A stretch of 64,000 nucleotides of DNA from Halotalea alkalilenta (GTDB lineage Bacteria; Pseudomonadota; Gammaproteobacteria; Pseudomonadales; Halomonadaceae), in the NCBI RefSeq assembly GCF_001648175.1, contig NZ_CP015243.1, forward strand, positions 682,001 through 746,000, written 5' to 3'. Positions 25,145 through 34,448 of this stretch are shown here, piece by piece. A model generated the notes under the pieces. The model did no database searches. It worked only from the letters and a program-made list of their open reading frames with translations, and was not told where the DNA came from. The stretch's first letter is position 1; the number at the start of each line of letters is the position of its first letter. Made by a program: the position numbers and the translations under genes.

Positions 25145-26634
25145 GCCCTGCTCCTCAGGTTCTGCCACAGGGTGAGCGCGAGCAGCAGTATCGCCAGGCA
25201 CAGGAAGGTGGCGCTGATCGGGCGAGTCAGGAACGGGGTCCAGTCCCCTTCGAAGATCAGCAGGCCGCGGCGCAGGTTGGCTTCGGCGATCGGACCGAGG
25301 ATCAGGCCGAGCACCAGCGGTGCGGTGCCGAAGCCGTAGCGGTTGAGAAAGTAGCCGAGCACGCCGAAGCCGAGCATCAGCCAGATGTCGAAGATATCGC
25401 CGGCGACGCCATACACCCCGATGAAGCAGAAGGTGGTGACGGTGGCGAGCAGCAGCTTGCGTGGTACCGCGAGAATGCGCACGAAGTAGCGGATGCCCAG
25501 CCACATCACCAGCAGCATGAATATGTTCGCGACCAAGTAGGCGAGGAATATCCCATAGATGGTGCCGCTCGGATCGGCGAACAGCGCGGGTCCCGGGGTG
25601 ATGCCCTGGATCAGAAGCCCACCCAGCAGCACCGCGGTGGCCGCTTCGCCCGGAACGCCCAGCGCCAGGGTCGGAATCAGCGAGCCGCCGATCATTGCGT
25701 TGTTCGAGCTCTCGGTGGCGACCACGCCTTCAGGATTGCCGGTGCCGAAGCGCTCTGGGGTCTTCGACCAGCGCTTGGCCTGATCGTAGGAGATCAGGCT
25801 GGCGATGCTGGCCCCCGCGCCTGGCACCGGTCCGATCACCGACCCGACCCCGACCCCGGAGAGCAGCGCACGCCAGTGGCTGAAGGTATCGCGCCAGCGT
25901 GGACGAGCGGTGCGGATCTGCAGCGCATCGATCGGCGCATCGTGGCGGCTGCCTACGTTGGCATAGTCGATCGCATCCTTGATCAGCTGCGATACCGCGA
26001 ACAGCCCGATCAGCGCGGGCAGCAGGCTGATGCCGGTGAGCAGCGACAGCTCGCCGAAGGTGAAGCGGGCGACGCCGGTGATCGGGTCCATCCCCACGGT
26101 GGCGGCGAACAGCCCGAGCAGTCCCGCGATCAGCCCCTTGATCATCGACTGGCTGGCGACCGAGGCGATGATCACCAGGCCGAAAACGCTCAGTGCGAAG
26201 TATTCGGCCGGGCCGAAGCGCAGCGCGAACTCGGCGATCGGTGGCGCCAGCATGCTGAGCAGTATTGCGCTGACGATGCCGCCGACGAACGAGGCGACGA
26301 TGGCGATGCCGAGCGCCCGCCCCGCCTCTCCGTTGCGCGCCATCGGGAAGCCGTCGAGCGAGGTCGCCACCGAGGCGGGAGAGCCCGGGATGTTGAGCAG
26401 TATCGAGGGGATCGCGCCACCGGCGCCGGCGCCGCAGAGCACGCCGAGCAGCATGCCGACGCCCATCACCGCCGGCATGCCGAAGGTGAGCGGCAGCAGC
26501 AGTGCCACCGCCATCGCCGAGGTCAGTCCTGGCAGCGCACCGATCACCACGCCGAGCAGCGTACCGGCGGCGATCGCCAGCAATACGCCCCAGTCGCTGA
26601 TCATGCTCAGCCCATTGAGGTAGTTCTCGATCAT
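25141..26634 (-). CDS. Tripartite tricarboxylate transporter large permease (TctA), system 2
   Basis: A 497-residue inner-membrane protein with the TctA motifs GALPGLTSAMAVALLLPLTF (near residue 32), GGAIPSILLNIPGSPASVA and GPVPGAGASIAS. It is clearly diverged from system 1. It forms the channel of the second TTT transporter together with the small permease, whose stop is 15 bases upstream. Confidence 0.93.
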   Translation of the reverse strand: MIENYLNGLSMISDWGVLLAIAAGTLLGVVIGALPGLTSAMAVALLLPLTFGMPAVMGVGMLLGVLCGAGAGGAIPSILLNIPGSPASVATSLDGFPMARNGEAGRALGIAIVASFVGGIVSAILLSMLAPPIAEFALRFGPAEYFALSVFGLVIIASVASQSMIKGLIAGLLGLFAATVGMDPITGVARFTFGELSLLTGISLLPALIGLFAVSQLIKDAIDYANVGSRHDAPIDALQIRTARPRWRDTFSHWRALLSGVGVGSVIGPVPGAGASIASLISYDQAKRWSKTPERFGTGNPEGVVATESSNNAMIGGSLIPTLALGVPGEAATAVLLGGLLIQGITPGPALFADPSGTIYGIFLAYLVANIFMLLVMWLGIRYFVRILAVPRKLLLATVTTFCFIGVYGVAGDIFDIWLMLGFGVLGYFLNRYGFGTAPLVLGLILGPIAEANLRRGLLIFEGDWTPFLTRPISATFLCLAILLLALTLWQNLRSRA

Positions 26635-26649
26635 CTTAAGGCTCCGGTA

Positions 26650-27150
26650 TCAGCGTAGCGTCGGCAGCGGGACTTCGAAGCCCCAGGTGAAGGCGCAATA
26701 GACCGCGACCGGTACCCCGATCGCGATGATCGCCAGCGTCACCAGGCTGCGGGTGGAGAAAATCGCCTCGTCGTCGTTGCGCGCGCGGCTGGCGAATCCC
26801 AGCATCACCACGCAGGCGACGATGAAACCCATGGTGCTGAGCAGGTAGCCAAGGGTTTCGAACGCCGCCGCGTAGGCCGCCATCAGCGCCATCAGCGCAA
26901 CGCCTGCGGTCGCGCTCCGGCGTCCCGCGACCTTGGTGGCCGCGCGGCGATAGCGCCAGGCGCGCAGCTCGCGTACCAGGCACAGCGCCGCGAGTGCGCC
27001 GACCAGCACCGCCACCGCCTGGGGCAGCGCCGCGGGAGGCAGGGTTTCCGGTGCATTGCCGCTGGGTAGCCCGGAAGCGGCGAAAAAGGCCGCCAGCGCG
27101 CCGAGCAGCAGCAGCGCATTGAATGCGATCGAGCCGGTCGATCCGTTCAT
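26650..27150 (-). CDS. Tripartite tricarboxylate transporter small permease (TctB), system 2
   Basis: A 166-residue protein with four membrane helices. The first is at residues 8-24, and FETLGYLLSTMGFIVACVVML and AIIAIGVPVAVYCAFTWGFEV lie towards the end, as in TctB proteins. It sits between the binding-protein gene (19-base gap) and the large permease gene, the usual C-B-A order. Confidence 0.85.
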   Translation of the reverse strand: MNGSTGSIAFNALLLLGALAAFFAASGLPSGNAPETLPPAALPQAVAVLVGALAALCLVRELRAWRYRRAATKVAGRRSATAGVALMALMAAYAAAFETLGYLLSTMGFIVACVVMLGFASRARNDDEAIFSTRSLVTLAIIAIGVPVAVYCAFTWGFEVPLPTLR

Positions 27151-27169
27151 CGTCGATCTCCAAAGGCGG

Positions 27170-28114
27170 TCATTGAGTGAGCTGCTCGGCCTGCTGGTTC
27201 ATTCGCTCGGCAAGGGCGAGCACGAACTCGTCCAGCTCCTCGCCATAAAGCGGCGAGAGGTCGGTGCCGAGATGGCCGATGGTGGTATGGAAGCCGGCGT
27301 CTTCGGTCGCGCGCTGCAGCGCCTCCACCAGTCGGGCACGGTGGCTGTCTTCGAGCCCCTTGGGGGCGGCGAGGCCACGGAACACCGAGGTCTGGTAGTC
27401 GATCCCCTGCTCGATGAAGGTCGGCACCTCGGGCAGGCTCGTACTGCGCTCGGGGTAGCTCGTCGCCAAAGCCCGCACCCGTTGGGAGGAGAGCGCCGAG
27501 CGCAGCTCCGCACCGCCGAGCACCACCGCGTCGATGTGACCGCCCATGACGGCTGAGACGGTCTCGGTACCGCCGTCGAAGGGGATCAGGATCGGATCGA
27601 TGCCCAGCGCGTCGCCGATCGCGCCGGCGGTGAGGTAGGCGGACGAGCCGACCCCCGAGACGCCGATCTTGATCCGCTTGCCGCCTTGGGCGTCCTCGAT
27701 CATCGCGGCGAGATCGGGGTAGGGGGAGTCCCGGCTGACGGCGAGCAGATAGGGCTCCTCGAGGATCTTGGCGACGAAGTCGAAATCACCAGGGACGAAG
27801 TCGACGTTGCCCATCGCCACCTGGGTCAGCAGGCCGTCGCTGACCACCGCCAGGGTGTAGCCATCGGCGGGCAGCCGGGCGACATGGGTCAGTCCTACCG
27901 CGCCGCCGCCGCCGGCGAGGTTGCGTACCACCAGGTGGGTGCCCAGTTCGCGCTCCAGGGCCGGCTGCAAGGCGCGGATGAACACGTCGTTGCCGCCGCC
28001 GGCGGAGAACGGAACGATGATGTCCAGGTTACGGTCGGGATAGGCGAAGGCCGGCGAGGCGCAGCCCAGCAAGGCGAGCAGCAGCAGCCTTCGAAGGCGG
28101 GCAACATCGATCAT
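27170..28114 (-). CDS. Periplasmic solute-binding protein of TTT system 2 (TctC/Bug family)
   Basis: A 314-residue secreted binding protein. The signal peptide is residues 1-24 (LLLLALLGCASPAFA). The Cys in it is followed by Ala and Ser, so a lipobox (LLGC) is possible and the protein might be a lipoprotein. The Bug motif reads VPFSAGGGNDVFIRAL, and GGGGAVGLTHVARLPADG follows. It lies 92 bases after the second glucarate dehydratase, in the same operon, so it probably binds the substrate of that enzyme. Confidence 0.9.
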   Translation of the reverse strand: MIDVARLRRLLLLALLGCASPAFAYPDRNLDIIVPFSAGGGNDVFIRALQPALERELGTHLVVRNLAGGGGAVGLTHVARLPADGYTLAVVSDGLLTQVAMGNVDFVPGDFDFVAKILEEPYLLAVSRDSPYPDLAAMIEDAQGGKRIKIGVSGVGSSAYLTAGAIGDALGIDPILIPFDGGTETVSAVMGGHIDAVVLGGAELRSALSSQRVRALATSYPERSTSLPEVPTFIEQGIDYQTSVFRGLAAPKGLEDSHRARLVEALQRATEDAGFHTTIGHLGTDLSPLYGEELDEFVLALAERMNQQAEQLTQ

Positions 28115-28206
28115 CTTGCTTTCCTCATTGAACGCTCAGGCCGGCCTTTGCGCCCGGTGGGCGGGAGGGAGCGGCTCGTCGAACGGGTGGTTGGAGTAGA
28201 AGTGGT

Positions 28207-29544
28207 TCAGCGCACCAGTGCGGGACGCTTGGGGTCGAAGCGCCAGTCGGGGATCAGGTACTGCATCGCCATGGCGTCGTTGCGTGCCGCGGAAGGCAGG
28301 CGCCGGTAGAGCGCATGGGCACGTTCCACCTCGTCCATGTCGAGCTCGATCCCGAGACCCGGAGTGTCGTCGACCTTGATCCTGCCTCGTTCGATACGAT
28401 GCGGTTCGTGGCTGAGTCGCTGGCCGTCCTGCCAGATCCAGTGGGTATCGAGAGCGGTTGGGGTACCCAGCGCCGCGGCACCGACCTGGGCGAACATCGC
28501 CAGCGACACATCGAAATGGTTGTTGGAGTGCGAACCCCAGGTCATTCCCCACTCATGGCACAGCTGGGAGACCCGCACAGCCCCGGAGAGGGTCCAGAAG
28601 TGCGGGTCGGCGAGCGGGATGTCGACCGCGCGCAGCATCATCGTGTGGGTCATCTCGCGCCAGTTGGTGGCGACCATGTTGGTCGCCACCGGCAGCCCGG
28701 TGGCGCGCTTGAACTCGGCGAGGATCTCGCGCCCGGAGTAGCCCTGCTCGGCGCCGCAGGGGTCCTCGGCATAGGCGAGCACGCCGTGCAGGTCGCGGCA
28801 CAGGGCGATCGCCTCGGCCAGCGACCAGGCGCCGTTGGGGTCGAGGGTGATTCGTGCATCGGGAAAGCGTGCGGCCAGCGCGCGAGCGGCTTCTATCTCG
28901 CGCGCGCCCTCCAGCACTCCACCTTTGAGTTTGAAGTCCTGGAAGCCATAGCGGGCCTGGGCGGCCTCGGCCTGGGCGACGATCGAATCCGGATCGAGCG
29001 CGGGAGCATCGCGCAGGGAGAACCAGTCGTCGCGTTCACCGCCGCCCGGCGCGTGGCGATAGTCGAGGTCGGTGCGCTCTTTGTCGCCGACGAAGAACAG
29101 ATAGCCGAGCACCTCGACCTCACTGCGCTGGCGGCCCTCGCCGAGCAGTTCGCAGACCGGCACCTCGAGATGCTTGCCCAGCAGGTCGAGCAGCGCCGCC
29201 TCTAGTGCGGCCACCGCGTTGACCTTGAGCTCGAAGGTCCAGGCGCCGTTGCCGAAAGCCTCGAAATCCTCCTCCCGCCCGCGGCGATGGAGCTGCGCCA
29301 CCAGTCCATGCAGTCGCGAGATCGGCTGTTCGAGCAGTGCCTGGCGAGCGCTCTCCAGCTGGCGCTGGATGACCTCTCCTCCCGGTGCTTCGCCAACGCC
29401 GATGTTGCCCGCGTCGTCGCGCAGCACCAGCAGGTTGCGGGTGAAGTAGGGAGCGTGGGCACCGCCGACGTTGAGCAGCATGCTGTCCTGGCCGGCGACG
29501 GGGATTACCTCGACCGAGGTGATGAGTGGGACGCGGGTGGGCAT
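28207..29544 (-). CDS. Second glucarate dehydratase paralogue
   Basis: A 445-residue enolase-superfamily dehydratase that keeps every catalytic motif of glucarate dehydratase: FQDFKLKGG (KxK), [29 protein letters not shown] and GSHSNNHFD. It is therefore unlikely to be a non-catalytic GudX-type relative. Differences from the other copy cluster in the N-terminal capping domain (residues 60-150), which sets substrate choice, so a different aldarate is possible. It leads the operon dehydratase-tctC-tctB-tctA-YlbC-like, under the operator-like site 19 bases upstream. Confidence 0.88.
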   Translation of the reverse strand: MPTRVPLITSVEVIPVAGQDSMLLNVGGAHAPYFTRNLLVLRDDAGNIGVGEAPGGEVIQRQLESARQALLEQPISRLHGLVAQLHRRGREEDFEAFGNGAWTFELKVNAVAALEAALLDLLGKHLEVPVCELLGEGRQRSEVEVLGYLFFVGDKERTDLDYRHAPGGGERDDWFSLRDAPALDPDSIVAQAEAAQARYGFQDFKLKGGVLEGAREIEAARALAARFPDARITLDPNGAWSLAEAIALCRDLHGVLAYAEDPCGAEQGYSGREILAEFKRATGLPVATNMVATNWREMTHTMMLRAVDIPLADPHFWTLSGAVRVSQLCHEWGMTWGSHSNNHFDVSLAMFAQVGAAALGTPTALDTHWIWQDGQRLSHEPHRIERGRIKVDDTPGLGIELDMDEVERAHALYRRLPSAARNDAMAMQYLIPDWRFDPKRPALVR

Positions 29545-29562
29545 GATCGGTAGCCTTTGGTG

Positions 29563-29580
29563 TTGTCATACATAGTACAA
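29563..29580 (-). promoter_or_regulatory. Operator-like palindrome upstream of the second aldarate operon
   Basis: TTGTCATACATAGTACAA, a near-perfect inverted repeat, 19 bases before the dehydratase start. It shares 14 of 18 positions with the palindrome at 23816 and both are followed by AA. On the minus strand it covers TACTAT, a possible -10 box, so a bound repressor would occlude the promoter. Confidence 0.7.
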
Positions 29581-29656
29581 AAGACTACCCGGCCCTCTCC
29601 GATCGCCATAGTAGCGAAAAGTCGAGCCTTCCCATCGTCGTGCGCCGGGTGCGCAG

Positions 29657-29670
29657 GTTTCACGTGAAAC
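29657..29670. promoter_or_regulatory. parS-like ParB-binding palindrome (site 3)
   Basis: GTTTCACGTGAAAC, extended to the perfect 16-base palindrome GGTTTCACGTGAAACC. It is intergenic, between the divergent dehydratase operon and etfB. Confidence 0.8.
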
Positions 29671-29788
29671 CTTGCGCTGTTCCAGGGGGCTTCGACCTCG
29701 ATCGTCCGGCTCGCGTAGAATGTCCGCCCACGCGCCTGGGTTCGTGGCGCACGATTTCATCGATTGGGTTCCAAGGGGGCATGCGCGC

Positions 29789-30541
29789 ATGAAGATAGTC
29801 GTGCCGATCAAGCGGGTGATCGATCACAACGTCCGGGTGAGGCCGACGGCCGATGGCACCGGCGTCGATTCGGCCAGCGTCAAGATGGCGATCAATCCGT
29901 TCTGCGAGATCGCGCTCGAGGAGGCGGTGCGGCTCAAGGAGCGGGGGCTCGCGAGTGAAGTGCTGGTGGTGACGATCGGCACCGCCGCGGCCCAGGAGCA
30001 GCTGCGCGGGGCGCTGGCGGTGGGTGCCGACCGGGCGCTGCTGATCGAGACCGAGCGCGCGCTGGAGCCGCTGGCGGTGGCGCGCACGCTTGCGCGGATC
30101 GTCGAAGAAGAGCGCCCGGGACTGGCGCTGCTCGGCAAGCAGGCGATCGATTCCGATGACAACCAGGTCGGCCAGATGCTCGCCGCGCTGCTCGGCTGGC
30201 CGCAGGCCACCTTCGCATCCGCACTCGAGCTCGAGGGCGCAAAGGCGCGGGTCACCCGTGAGGTCGACGGTGGCATGGTCACTCTGGAGCTTGCGCTGCC
30301 CGCGGTGGTCACCGCGGATCTCAGGCTCAACGAGCCGCGCTACGCTCGGCTGCCGGACATCATGAAGGCGAAGAAGAAGCCGATCGAGCGGCGCGCGCTC
30401 GAGGAGATGGCGCTCGACCTGCCGGCGCAGACCGAGGTGCTCGCGGTCGAGACACCGACGCCTCGCCAGAGGGGGGTGATCCTCGATTCGGTCGACGCCC
30501 TGATCGACAAACTGCGCAACGTGGAGAAGGTGATCCCATGA
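29789..30541 (+). CDS. etfB: Electron-transfer flavoprotein beta subunit
   Basis: A 250-residue cytoplasmic subunit that binds AMP and, with EtfA, carries electrons from acyl-CoA and other dehydrogenases to ETF-quinone oxidoreductase. It starts MKIVVPIKRVIDHNVRVR. The nucleotide-binding region is LLGKQAIDSDDNQVGQMLAALL and the recognition loop is RYARLPDIMKAKKKPIE. The start at 29789 is chosen by the conserved N-terminus and AAGGGG 9 bases before it. etfA begins within its last codons (ATGA). Confidence 0.96.
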   Translation: MKIVVPIKRVIDHNVRVRPTADGTGVDSASVKMAINPFCEIALEEAVRLKERGLASEVLVVTIGTAAAQEQLRGALAVGADRALLIETERALEPLAVARTLARIVEEERPGLALLGKQAIDSDDNQVGQMLAALLGWPQATFASALELEGAKARVTREVDGGMVTLELALPAVVTADLRLNEPRYARLPDIMKAKKKPIERRALEEMALDLPAQTEVLAVETPTPRQRGVILDSVDALIDKLRNVEKVIP

Positions 30542-31464
30542 GCAGCCTGATTCTGATCGAACACCACGACGGGCGCGTCAGCCCCGCCTGCGCGCGCGTG
30601 GTCGCCGCGGCGCGCAAGATCGGTGCGCCGATCGAGGCGCTGGTGGCGGGGTACCGGGTCGACGAGGTTGCCGCCCAGGCCGCGCGGCTCGACGGCGTGT
30701 CGCGGGTGCTGGTCGCCGACGATGCGCGCTATGCGGATCAGCTCGCCGAGCCCCTCGCCACGCTGCTCGCCGCACATGCCAAGCGGTATGGGTACCTGCT
30801 CGCCGCCGCCTCGACCTTTGGCAAGGACGTGCTGCCGCGCGCTGCCGCGCTCGCCGGAGTGGGGCAGATATCCGAAGTCATCGAGGTGGTGGATCCTGCT
30901 ACCTTCAAGCGGCCGATCCACGCCGGTGCGCTGGTCGCCACGGTGAGAAGCGACGCGCCGCTCAAGGTGCTCAGCATTCGCGCCACCGCTTTCGAATCGG
31001 TCGGTGAGCAAGCACCGGCGCCGATCGAGACCGTGGAAGCGCAGGGTGAGGCACTCGGCGCGCGTTTCGTCGAGTCCCATCGCGAGGCCAGCGAGCGCCC
31101 GGAGCTCACCGCGGCGCGCGTGGTCGTCAGCGGCGGCCGTGGGCTCGGCAGCAAGCAGAATTTCTCCCTGCTCGAGGGGGTGGCGGGTAAGCTGGACGCC
31201 GCGATCGGGGCTTCACGCGCCGCGGTCGACGCAGGCTATGTGCCCAACGAGCTGCAGGTCGGACAGACCGGAAAGATCGTCGCGCCCGATCTCTACATCG
31301 CGGTGGGTATCTCCGGTGCGATGCAGCATCTCGCCGGCATGCAGGGGGCGAAGGTGATCGTCGCGATCAACCGGGACGAAGAAGCGCCGATCTTCCAGGT
31401 AGCCGACTATGGGCTGGTCGGCGACCTGTTCGAGCTGCTGCCCGAGCTCGAGCGCAAGCTTTAG
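30538..31464 (+). CDS. etfA: Electron-transfer flavoprotein alpha subunit
   Basis: A 308-residue FAD-binding partner of EtfB. The C-terminal FAD domain shows [39 protein letters not shown] and [17 protein letters not shown]. It overlaps etfB by four bases and is surely co-translated. The electron acceptor, ETF-quinone oxidoreductase, is encoded 1.3 kb further on, on the other strand. Confidence 0.96.
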   Translation: MSSLILIEHHDGRVSPACARVVAAARKIGAPIEALVAGYRVDEVAAQAARLDGVSRVLVADDARYADQLAEPLATLLAAHAKRYGYLLAAASTFGKDVLPRAAALAGVGQISEVIEVVDPATFKRPIHAGALVATVRSDAPLKVLSIRATAFESVGEQAPAPIETVEAQGEALGARFVESHREASERPELTAARVVVSGGRGLGSKQNFSLLEGVAGKLDAAIGASRAAVDAGYVPNELQVGQTGKIVAPDLYIAVGISGAMQHLAGMQGAKVIVAINRDEEAPIFQVADYGLVGDLFELLPELERKL

Positions 31465-31478
31465 CCCGGGGCTCGGCG

Positions 31479-31805
31479 TCAGCGCGGGCGCATGGCGCGG
31501 CCGTCGCTGCACGGGCGCAGGAACAGCGCCTCTTCGGCGCGGGTCGCCGCGAGCCGCAGGAGGTTGGCGAAGTCATCGTCGCTGCGTGGTTGGCAGACCA
31601 GCAGTTCGACTCGACCGCTCAGCGCGGCGAGTTCGACGCTCGAACTGATGAACTTGATCTCTACGGCGGTGGTGGTGAGGCGCTTGCCGCGCCGCCACAT
31701 GTCGAGGCGTTTCAGTAGCTGGGGCTGGTCGATGCCGTAGAGCAGCGCACGATGAGGTCGGACGGAGAGCTCGGCGAGCTGTGCCGAGGATAGCGCTTGA
31801 TTCAT
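31479..31805 (-). CDS. Hypothetical protein, 108 residues
   Basis: A soluble, mixed alpha/beta-looking protein without signal peptide or membrane helix. It begins MNQALSSAQLAELSVRPHR and contains a VELLVCQPRSDDDFANLL segment. I do not recognise the family. The start at 31805 is the first Met with a plausible site (AGGAA, spaced somewhat long at 11 bases); the frame extends to 31868. It converges with etfA, leaving 14 bases. Confidence 0.55.
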   Translation of the reverse strand: MNQALSSAQLAELSVRPHRALLYGIDQPQLLKRLDMWRRGKRLTTTAVEIKFISSSVELAALSGRVELLVCQPRSDDDFANLLRLAATRAEEALFLRPCSDGRAMRPR

Positions 31806-32065
31806 GTTGAATGATGTTCCTGGGCCGATGAGAGCCGCTGGCCCGGAGGCGCGAGGCGTCGCCGGCAAGCTGCTTTAGCGGAATTTCTTCGACTGCCCGA
31901 AGGTGTCGCGCGCCCCGCAAGTTGCTGATTAAATCGGCGCGCCACTATGCTAAGTCGACCTCGCGCGGTTGTCACCTACATCGATGAGGTGGGTGCTATC
32001 CTGCCTTGCATCGCGCGGCCGCCGGCGGTGGCGGTGGCGGACGATATCCATGGGATGGACACGGT

Positions 32066-32416
32066 ATGCTCGATCGTTTCGCTGATCTTTATGAATGGAT
32101 GAAGTCGCACGGCTATGTGGACGCCCTGTTCGCTTGGGTGGCCAGGCTCGTGCTGGTCGGGGCCCTGTTCAGCGCCGGGACCCGCTATGTGAACACCCCG
32201 TCAGGCTGGCTGGTGATCGCAGTGGCGCTCACGCTGTTCGTGCTGCTGTTCATGCAGTCGATCGACGGGATCGCCTACTTGATCAAGAAGTGGAAATTGT
32301 TCTCGGCCACCCCGGCGCGGCTCAAGCAGTACCTGGCCGGCGCGCTGGGACTTGCGATCTCCGCGGGCGTGGCGCTGGTCGCGGGTCGACTGGTGCTGCG
32401 CCTCGCCACTGGCTGA
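32066..32416 (+). CDS. Small integral membrane protein, 116 residues
   Basis: Three predicted membrane helices, roughly residues 19-37 (ALFAWVARLVLVGALFSAG), 46-66 (GWLVIAVALTLFVLLFMQS) and 87-110. The start region MLDRFADLYEWMKSHGY is amphipathic. I do not recognise the family. ATG at 32066 is preceded by GGGATGG. A second small membrane-protein gene follows 79 bases later. Confidence 0.55.
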   Translation: MLDRFADLYEWMKSHGYVDALFAWVARLVLVGALFSAGTRYVNTPSGWLVIAVALTLFVLLFMQSIDGIAYLIKKWKLFSATPARLKQYLAGALGLAISAGVALVAGRLVLRLATG

Positions 32417-32495
32417 AGGTGATCCGGCTCGGATCGCCGAGGCTGTCTCGATCGTATATCCTATGGCCCCCTTGAATTGCCTCGAGGCTCGCTGC

Positions 32496-32771
32496 ATGGG
32501 CGCCGTTCGTCTTCGTTATGCCTGGACCGCAGTCGCGGTGCTGGTGGTTGCACTTCCGCCGCTGCTCGCGATGAGCACTCTCGATGGCTATCCACTGCTG
32601 TTCGCGTGCGCGTTGCTCCACGCCGTCGGGCTCGGCATCGCGGCCGAGGGCCCGACCAAGCGGCCGCTGCTGCTGGGTACGCTGGTCACCGTGCTCAATC
32701 TGGTGGCGCTGGTATGGGTTGGCGATGTGAGCTTCATCCACGCCCTGGCCGAGCGCAGCGCCCCGGCGTGA
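32496..32771 (+). CDS. Small integral membrane protein, 91 residues
   Basis: Three hydrophobic segments, residues 8-25 (AWTAVAVLVVALPPLLAM), 33-48 and 57-76 (LLLGTLVTVLNLVALVWVG). The family is not recognised. ATG at 32496 is supported by GAGG 9 bases upstream, while the frame is open earlier. It converges with the ETF-QO gene, with 24 bases between the stops. Confidence 0.45.
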   Translation: MGAVRLRYAWTAVAVLVVALPPLLAMSTLDGYPLLFACALLHAVGLGIAAEGPTKRPLLLGTLVTVLNLVALVWVGDVSFIHALAERSAPA

Positions 32772-32795
32772 GTCCCGGGCGCTTCAGCGAGCGCC

Positions 32796-34448
32796 TCACA
32801 TGCCGCGGTAGTTGGGGCCGTTGCCGCCTTCCGGCGGCACCCAGGTGATGTTCTGCGCCGGGTCCTTGATGTCGCAGGTCTTGCAGTGGATGCAGTTCTG
32901 GAAATTGATCCGCAACCGCGTCTGCCCCTGCTCTTCCACTACCTCGTAGACCGCCGCCGGGCAGTAGCGGGTCGCGGGCTCGGCGTAGCGCGGCAGATTG
33001 TCCCTGATCGGCACCTCGGCATCGGCGAGATGCAAATGGCAGGGCTGGTCCTCTTCATGGTGGACGTCGGTGAGATATACCGACGAGAGCCGATCGAAGG
33101 AGAGCCGGTTGTCCGACTTGGGATAGTCGATGCGCGGCGCCTCGCTCGCCTTGCGCAGGCTGGCATGGTCCGGGCGCAGGTCGCTGAGCTTCGGCAGGCG
33201 CTTGCCCAGCCACTGGTCGATCAGGTTCCAGGCGCCGCCGAGCAGCGGGCCCAGGCGGTGCAGTGCGGCACCGAACCCTCGGCTCGCCGCATGCTCGCGC
33301 CCGGCCCAGCTGTCCGCCCAGGCGGTGTCGAACTCCGCCAGTCCACGGCCAAGCTCGAGCGCTTCGTCGCTGGCGGCGAGCAAGGTGTCGGCGGCGACCA
33401 TGCCCGACTTCATCGCCATGTGCAGGCCCTTGATCCGCGAGACATCGAGAGTGCCCGCGTCGCAGCCGAGCAGCGCCCCGCCGGGGAAGGCCAGCCTGGG
33501 TAGCGCTTCCGGCCCGCCCTTGGTCAGCGCCCGCGCGGCGTAGCCGAGGCGCTCGCCGCCCTCGAGCTGGGCGCGGATCAGCGGATGGTGCTTGAGCCGC
33601 TGGAACTCCTCGAATGGTGACAGCCAAGGGTTGGTGTAGTCGAGATCGACGATCAGCCCGACCGCTACCCGTCGCGCATCGAGGTGATAGAGAAACCAGC
33701 CGCCGTGGCTCCCGCGACCCAGCGGCCAGCCGGCACCGTGCTGCACGCGCCCGGGGCGGTGCTGGGCCTGGGTGATTTCCCAGATCTCCTTGAGCCCGAT
33801 CGCATAGTGTTGGGTGGCGCGTCCCTGCGCCAGCGCGAAACGCTCGATCAGCCGCTTGCCGAGATGGCCGCGGGAGCCTTCGGCGAACAGGGTATGTCGG
33901 GCCCGCAGCTCCATGCCCGGCGCATAGCCGGGCTTTTCGCTGCCGTCCGCGGCGATCCCCAGCGCACCGGTGACTACTCCGCGTACCTGCTCTTGTTCGA
34001 TGATCAATGACTGGGCGGCGAAGCCCGGGAACAGATCGACGCCGAGTTCTTCGGCGCGCTCGGCGAGCCAACGGCACAGCTCGGAGGCCGAGATCAGGCG
34101 ATGAGAAGGCTCGTGGCCAAGATTGTGCAGGCTCCTCGGCACCAAGGCGTCAGGCAGGCGCCTGGAGCGTTCGGCATCACTCAGCCAGTAAAGGCCATCC
34201 TCGGCGACCTCAGGCCCGGTAGGGGCGCCTTCGCTGGCCCAGTCAGGGAAGAGCTCGTCGAGCGCTCTAGGGTCGAATACCGCGCCAGAGACGATGTGAG
34301 CGCCCACTTCGGAGCCCTTCTCGAGCACACAGACGCTCAGTTCGCGGCCCGCCGCCCGAGCGCCCTGCATCAGGCGGCACGCCGCCGCCAGTCCGCTTGG
34401 GCCCGCGCCGACGATCACCACGTCGAATTCCATTACTTCTACATCCAT
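32796..34448 (-). CDS. Electron-transfer flavoprotein-ubiquinone oxidoreductase
   Basis: A 550-residue membrane-associated FAD and 4Fe-4S enzyme that passes electrons from reduced ETF to ubiquinone. The FAD-binding motif is VVIVGAGPSGLAAACRL at residues 9-25. The membrane-binding FAD domain has GGALLGCDAGTLDVSRIKG. The cluster ligands are in RYCPAAVYE and NCIHCKTCDIKDP near the C-terminus. The start at 34448 has GGAG 6 bases before it; the frame extends to 34529. It forms a functional unit with etfB-etfA. Confidence 0.95.
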   Translation of the reverse strand: MDVEVMEFDVVIVGAGPSGLAAACRLMQGARAAGRELSVCVLEKGSEVGAHIVSGAVFDPRALDELFPDWASEGAPTGPEVAEDGLYWLSDAERSRRLPDALVPRSLHNLGHEPSHRLISASELCRWLAERAEELGVDLFPGFAAQSLIIEQEQVRGVVTGALGIAADGSEKPGYAPGMELRARHTLFAEGSRGHLGKRLIERFALAQGRATQHYAIGLKEIWEITQAQHRPGRVQHGAGWPLGRGSHGGWFLYHLDARRVAVGLIVDLDYTNPWLSPFEEFQRLKHHPLIRAQLEGGERLGYAARALTKGGPEALPRLAFPGGALLGCDAGTLDVSRIKGLHMAMKSGMVAADTLLAASDEALELGRGLAEFDTAWADSWAGREHAASRGFGAALHRLGPLLGGAWNLIDQWLGKRLPKLSDLRPDHASLRKASEAPRIDYPKSDNRLSFDRLSSVYLTDVHHEEDQPCHLHLADAEVPIRDNLPRYAEPATRYCPAAVYEVVEEQGQTRLRINFQNCIHCKTCDIKDPAQNITWVPPEGGNGPNYRGM

